Assembly (NCBI GenBank): GCA_900317015.1
Contig: ONFH01000099.1
Span: forward strand, 1 to 9,495
Source of the DNA: an uncultured Erysipelotrichaceae bacterium
Lineage (GTDB): Bacteria; Bacillota_I; Bacilli_A; Erysipelotrichales; Coprobacillaceae
Direction of reading: 5' to 3'
DNA: 9,495 bases
The notes beneath the pieces are model-generated. The model was not told the DNA's origin. It searched no databases and saw only the letters and a list, made by a program, of their open reading frames with translations. The position numbers and the translations under genes are program-made. Position 1 is the stretch's first letter; the number at the start of each line of letters is the position of its first letter. This document shows positions 6,919 through 9,495 of this stretch, one piece after another.

Positions 6919-7045
6919 CTTTATCAATAAAAATGACAGACATGAGAAAAAGTGAGAATCTAAGTTTTATGATTTTGTACATCAAAAAGAATCGATGATC
7001 ACAATGGAAATGTAAAGTTTCTATGACTTTCAAATTATGAAACTA

Positions 7046-7073
7046 TTATTAAGATAATAAAATATTATTGACA
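7046..7073 (+). promoter_or_regulatory. Conserved upstream element of transporter operon 2
   Basis: TTATTA-AGA-TAATAA (7046-7060) and ATAATA-AAA-TATTAT (7054-7068) repeat the pattern seen before operon 1 and again run into TTGACA. The 19 bases 7055-7073 are identical to 4553-4571. The central three bases of the first repeat differ (AGA against TCG) while both arms are kept, which favours a protein site read by its arms. Confidence 0.5.
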
Positions 7074-7096
7074 TGAAGAAAATTATACGGTATCCT
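7068..7096 (+). promoter_or_regulatory. Promoter of transporter operon 2
   Basis: A consensus -35 TTGACA (7068-7073), a 17-bp spacer and -10 TATCCT (7091-7096). The geometry is the same as for operon 1, but the spacer has diverged. Transcription would begin near 7103, about 24 nt before the ATG at 7127. Confidence 0.65.
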
Positions 7097-7126
7097 TTGC
7101 ACATACAAAAGAGGGGGTAAAGTTAT

Positions 7127-7825
7127 ATGGCTGATTTCTTAACGAATGTCACACAGTACTTACCGCAGTTCTGGGCAGCATTCCTGGTCACGCTTCGTTT
7201 AGCAATCGTCTCATTGATCTTTGCGACGATCGTGGGTATTATTTGCGGTCTGATCAATACTTCAAAATCCAAGAATCCAATTCTTGTGATTCTTAGAGCG
7301 ATTGTAAAAATTTATATTGAAATTATTCGAGGGACACCAATGCTGGTACAGATCTTGATCATCTATTTCGGGATCTCCCAGGTATTAAGACCTTTTGGAT
7401 TTAGCTGGAATAAACTTGGTGGGATCTTTACAGCTGGTGTTGTCGTCTTAACGATCAATGCCGGAGCTTACATGGCTGAGATCATTCGTGCTGGGATCGA
7501 AGCTGTCGATAAAGGACAGATCGAAGCCGCGCGTTCCCTCGGCTTAAGTTATTTTCAGACGATGAGCAAGATCGTCTTGCCACAGGCCATTCGTACAATG
7601 CTTCCTAGTATTGTCAACCAGTTCATCATTTCTATTAAGGATACATCATTGATGTCAACCGTTGGCTTACCTGAGTTGACCAATACCGGGAAAACGATCG
7701 CTGCCGTCTGGACCAGTCAGACGATGAACTTATATTGTTTCATGGCATTGTACTATTTAGTGATCTGTTTCGTGTTATCACGTATTTCTAAGTTCTTAGA
7801 AGGGAGGATGACCTATGGCAGATAA
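7127..7825 (+). CDS. Polar amino acid ABC transporter permease, copy 2
   Basis: Same role and architecture as the copy at 4621-5319: 232 residues, hydrophobic segments in the same places and the same EAA loop at 133-152. The proteins differ only at residue 6 (Thr here). My hand alignment of the 699-base genes finds about 77 nucleotide differences, nearly all silent. For example, Arg136 is CGT here and AGA in copy 1, and the stop is TAA here and TAG there. GAGGGGG at 7111-7117 sets the ATG. It overlaps the ATPase gene by 11 nt, exactly as in copy 1. Given near-identity, either permease should be able to work with either ATPase and receptor; this is inference. Confidence 0.94.
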   Translation: MADFLTNVTQYLPQFWAAFLVTLRLAIVSLIFATIVGIICGLINTSKSKNPILVILRAIVKIYIEIIRGTPMLVQILIIYFGISQVLRPFGFSWNKLGGIFTAGVVVLTINAGAYMAEIIRAGIEAVDKGQIEAARSLGLSYFQTMSKIVLPQAIRTMLPSIVNQFIISIKDTSLMSTVGLPELTNTGKTIAAVWTSQTMNLYCFMALYYLVICFVLSRISKFLEGRMTYGR

Positions 7826-8552
7826 AGGAATCATCAAAGTCGAAAACTTAAAAAAGAACTACGGTAAAAATGAAGTTCTTAAGAATATTAGTATTGATAT
7901 CGATGAGGGCGAAGTCGTCTGTGTCATCGGTCCTTCCGGTAGTGGGAAGTCCACTTTCCTAAGATGTTTGAATAAACTAGAGGAATCGACAAGTGGCAAG
8001 ATCGTTGTCGACGGTGTCGATATTAATGATCCCAAAACAAATATTGACATGTTTCGAGCTGAGATCGGCATGGTGTTTCAGCACTTCAACTTATTTCCAC
8101 ATAAGAACGTGAAAGAAAACATCATGTTAGCGCCGGTCACACTGAAAAGAATGACAAAGGAAGAAGCTGAGAAGACTGCCATGAGGTTGTTAAAACGTGT
8201 CGGTTTAGAAGATAAAGCCGATCAGTATCCAAGCCAGTTATCTGGTGGCCAGAAACAGCGTGTGGCCATTGCCAGAGCCTTAGCGATGAATCCGAAGATC
8301 ATGTTATTTGATGAACCAACCAGTGCTCTTGATCCAGAGATGGTTGGTGAAGTTTTAAAAGTTATGAAAGAATTAGCTCAGGAAGGGATGACAATGGTCG
8401 TCGTCACTCATGAAATGGGCTTTGCCAGAGAAGTTTCGGATCGTGTTATCTTTATGGATGGTGGTTATATTATCGAAGAGGGAACTCCCGATGAAGTCAT
8501 CAACCATCCACATGAAGTACGTACGATCAACTTCTTGAATCAGGTGTTATAA
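7815..8552 (+). CDS. Polar amino acid ABC transporter ATPase, copy 2
   Basis: This 245-residue ATPase matches copy 1 in length and in every catalytic motif: Walker A at 39-47, Gln89, LSGGQ at 142-146, Asp166-Glu167 and His199. Its differences are in three places: the extreme N-terminus (Ala2, Lys4, Gly5), the strand and turn before Walker A (Ile29, Asp30), and the patch 62-68 (Lys62, Val64, Gly67, Val68), plus Ile220 and Val235. None touches a nucleotide-binding residue. The ATG lies inside the permease gene behind GGGAGG at 7802-7807, so the two are probably translationally coupled. The receptor gene begins 21 bp after the stop. Confidence 0.95.
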   Translation: MADKGIIKVENLKKNYGKNEVLKNISIDIDEGEVVCVIGPSGSGKSTFLRCLNKLEESTSGKIVVDGVDINDPKTNIDMFRAEIGMVFQHFNLFPHKNVKENIMLAPVTLKRMTKEEAEKTAMRLLKRVGLEDKADQYPSQLSGGQKQRVAIARALAMNPKIMLFDEPTSALDPEMVGEVLKVMKELAQEGMTMVVVTHEMGFAREVSDRVIFMDGGYIIEEGTPDEVINHPHEVRTINFLNQVL

Positions 8553-8573
8553 ATAGTGAAGGGAGAGGAATTT

Positions 8574-9341
8574 ATGAACACAAAAACAATTTTAAAAGGC
8601 GCATTAGCCATTGTATTAGGAGCCAGCTTAGTTGGTTGTGGCTCGTCAAGCTCATCGTCATCATCTGATGGCAGTAAGACGTATGTTATTGCCACAGATA
8701 AAACATTCTCACCATTTGAAATGACTGATAAGAAAGGAAACTTGATTGGTATTGATATGGATCTGATCCGTGCGATTGCGAAAGATCAGAAATTTAAGAT
8801 CAAGATCAATTCTTTAGGCTTTGATGCTGCTTGTACAGCCCTTGAATCAGGTGAAGCTGATGGCGTGATCTCTGGGATGACGATCACTGATGAACGAAAG
8901 AAGAAATATGATTTCTCAGATCAGTATTTCCAGAGTGGTGTTTCCATGGCTGTAGCGAAGAATTCTAAGATCAAGAACTATAAAGACTTAAAAGGGAAAA
9001 CAGTCGTTGCCAAAACAAGTACTGCCGGCTTAAGCTTTGCCCAGAGCATTCAGAAGAAGTATGGCTTCAAAATCAGAGTTGTCGAAGAATCATCATTAAT
9101 GTATCAGACGGTGAACTCTGGTGAAGCAGTAGCCTGCTTTGAAGATACACCAGTCTTAAAATATATGATTGGTCAGGGGCAGGTCAACTTCAAGCTTGCT
9201 TCTAAAAATGAAGATCCTTGTTACTACGGATTTGCGGTCAAGAAAGGTGAAAACAAGACATTATTAAGCAAGTTTAACAAAGGTTTAGCAAAATTAAAGA
9301 AGAATGGCCAGTATAAAAAGATCTTAGCTAAATATGAATAA
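8574..9341 (+). CDS. Amino acid-binding lipoprotein (SBP_bac_3), copy 2
   Basis: This receptor lipoprotein of operon 2 has 255 residues. A signal peptide ends at the lipobox LVGC with Cys22, followed by an eight-serine linker (24-31). An in-frame GTG at 8556 would add MKGEEF, but that stretch is itself the ribosome binding site (GGGAGAGG, 8561-8568), so the ATG at 8574 is the start and aligns with copy 1. The mature part differs from copy 1 at about 29 of 221 positions. Two of these are predicted ligand contacts: Phe45 where copy 1 has Tyr48 (HisJ Tyr14), and Ser100 where copy 1 has Ala103 (HisJ Ser69). Arg108 and Asp191, which hold the amino acid backbone, are kept. The ligand is therefore still an alpha-amino acid, perhaps a different one. 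Last gene of its operon. Confidence 0.93.
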   Translation: MNTKTILKGALAIVLGASLVGCGSSSSSSSSDGSKTYVIATDKTFSPFEMTDKKGNLIGIDMDLIRAIAKDQKFKIKINSLGFDAACTALESGEADGVISGMTITDERKKKYDFSDQYFQSGVSMAVAKNSKIKNYKDLKGKTVVAKTSTAGLSFAQSIQKKYGFKIRVVEESSLMYQTVNSGEAVACFEDTPVLKYMIGQGQVNFKLASKNEDPCYYGFAVKKGENKTLLSKFNKGLAKLKKNGQYKKILAKYE

Positions 9342-9350
9342 CAAGTAAGA

Positions 9351-9389
9351 AATCGCATGTTCTTAAATGAGCATGTGATTCTTTTATTT
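9351..9389 (+). terminator. Terminator of transporter operon 2
   Basis: The stem 9351-9362 pairs with 9369-9380 (two G-T pairs) around a six-base loop, followed by the T-rich tract 9382-9389, interrupted by one A. It starts 10 bp after the receptor stop. The stem sequence is unrelated to the terminator of operon 1, so the duplication homology ends with the receptor gene. Confidence 0.82.
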
Positions 9390-9395
9390 GTTTGG

Positions 9396-9429
9396 AAAAA
9401 TAAAAATAAAAAAGAGGACCGAAGTCCTC
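9396..9429 (-). terminator. Terminator of the tRNA-Gly transcript
   Basis: On the minus strand, GAGGAC-TTCG-GTCCTC (complement of 9414-9429) forms a six-base-pair stem with a cUUCGg loop, followed by a T-rich tract (complement of 9396-9413). It lies 12 bp past the tRNA 3' end and faces the terminator of operon 2. Confidence 0.88.
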
Positions 9430-9441
9430 ATGCACTTTAAA

Positions 9442-9495
9442 TGGAGCCACATGCCGGAATCGAACCGGCATCTTCTGCATGGCAAGCAGATGTAA
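9442..9495 (-). tRNA. tRNA-Gly(GCC), 3' part (cut by window edge)
   Basis: Read on the minus strand, the 54 visible bases cover part of the anticodon arm through the 3' end. The anticodon stem TCTGC/GCAGA encloses the loop TTGCCAT, giving anticodon GCC. A four-base variable region is followed by the T-arm GCCGG-TTCGATT-CCGGC, the acceptor 3' strand, a U discriminator (usual for bacterial tRNA-Gly) and an encoded CCA. The 5' half lies beyond the window, so acceptor pairing cannot be tested. Confidence 0.93.

Larger units (their letters stand above)
6919..7126. other. Gap between transporter operons
   Basis: This AT-rich stretch has no supported gene. It contains the operon 2 promoter and its conserved upstream element. 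A short inverted repeat AGTTTC/GAAACT (7016-7021 and 7039-7044) lies just before that element; its role is unknown and it has no counterpart before operon 1. Confidence 0.5.
4544..9341 (+). repeat. Tandem duplication of a three-gene ABC importer operon
   Basis: Unit 1 (about 4544-6855) and unit 2 (about 7046-9341) are direct repeats of promoter element, permease, ATPase and receptor. Homology begins at the TTATTA element and fades after the receptor stop codons. The permease genes are about 89% identical in DNA by hand count. No transposase or flanking repeat is visible, so an unequal-crossover or segmental origin is likely, and it is old enough to have collected many silent changes. Confidence 0.9.

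Noticed and set aside
4563..8071. Open frames of 62-118 codons on the minus strand (4563-4766, 5353-5709, 6492-6680, 7859-8071)
   Set aside because: They lie opposite well-supported transporter genes, have no ribosome binding sites or recognisable domains, and the 5353-5709 and 7859-8071 frames resemble each other only because the ATPase genes beneath them are duplicates.
8556..8573. In-frame GTG start adding MKGEEF to receptor copy 2
   Set aside because: Those codons are the purine-rich ribosome binding site itself, and the ATG at 8574 aligns with the start of copy 1 and gives a normal signal peptide.
4544..9341. Transposon or insertion-sequence origin of the duplicated operon
   Set aside because: No transposase gene, terminal inverted repeats or target-site duplication is visible at either unit boundary.

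Overview
The window is a slice of a low-GC Gram-positive (Bacillota) chromosome. The evidence is strong AGGAGG-type ribosome binding sites, TTG/TATAAT promoters, TTA-rich codon use, short UUCG-loop terminators, a class II (Firmicutes-type) GalT and lipoprotein transporter receptors. The gene style suggests a gut Erysipelotrichia-like organism, but this is an impression and not shown by the sequence.

Left part (1-3332): a galactose (Leloir) locus. The 5' end of galE runs leftwards off the window. galT and galK run rightwards as an operon closed by a UUCG hairpin. The 299-bp divergent gap carries two mirror-image promoters, each with an identical 16-bp operator-like element over its -35 and spacer. 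A third copy of the palindromic core lies in the galE leader, and two candidate CcpA (cre) sites lie between the promoters. GalK phosphorylates galactose, GalT exchanges it onto UDP, and GalE regenerates UDP-glucose. The GalK has an atypical sugar-binding signature.

Middle (3333-4541): an AT-rich gap with candidate promoters, then a cytoplasmic L-asparaginase. No terminator hairpin is visible between it and the next operon.

Right part (4542-9390): two complete tandem copies of a polar amino acid ABC importer, each ordered permease-ATPase-lipoprotein receptor, with the same 11-nt permease/ATPase overlap and its own promoter and terminator. Divergence is graded: the permeases differ at 1 of 232 residues (despite about 77 nucleotide differences), the ATPases at 11 of 245, and the mature receptors at about 29 of 221. 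Two of the receptor changes fall at positions equivalent to ligand-contact residues of HisJ. The copies look like an old duplication in which the transport engine was held fixed while the receptor changed. The asparaginase next door makes a nitrogen-rich amino acid such as asparagine or glutamine a reasonable guess for one substrate, but this is unproven.

Right edge (9396-9495): a tRNA-Gly(GCC) on the minus strand, cut by the window end, with its own terminator converging on the second transporter operon.
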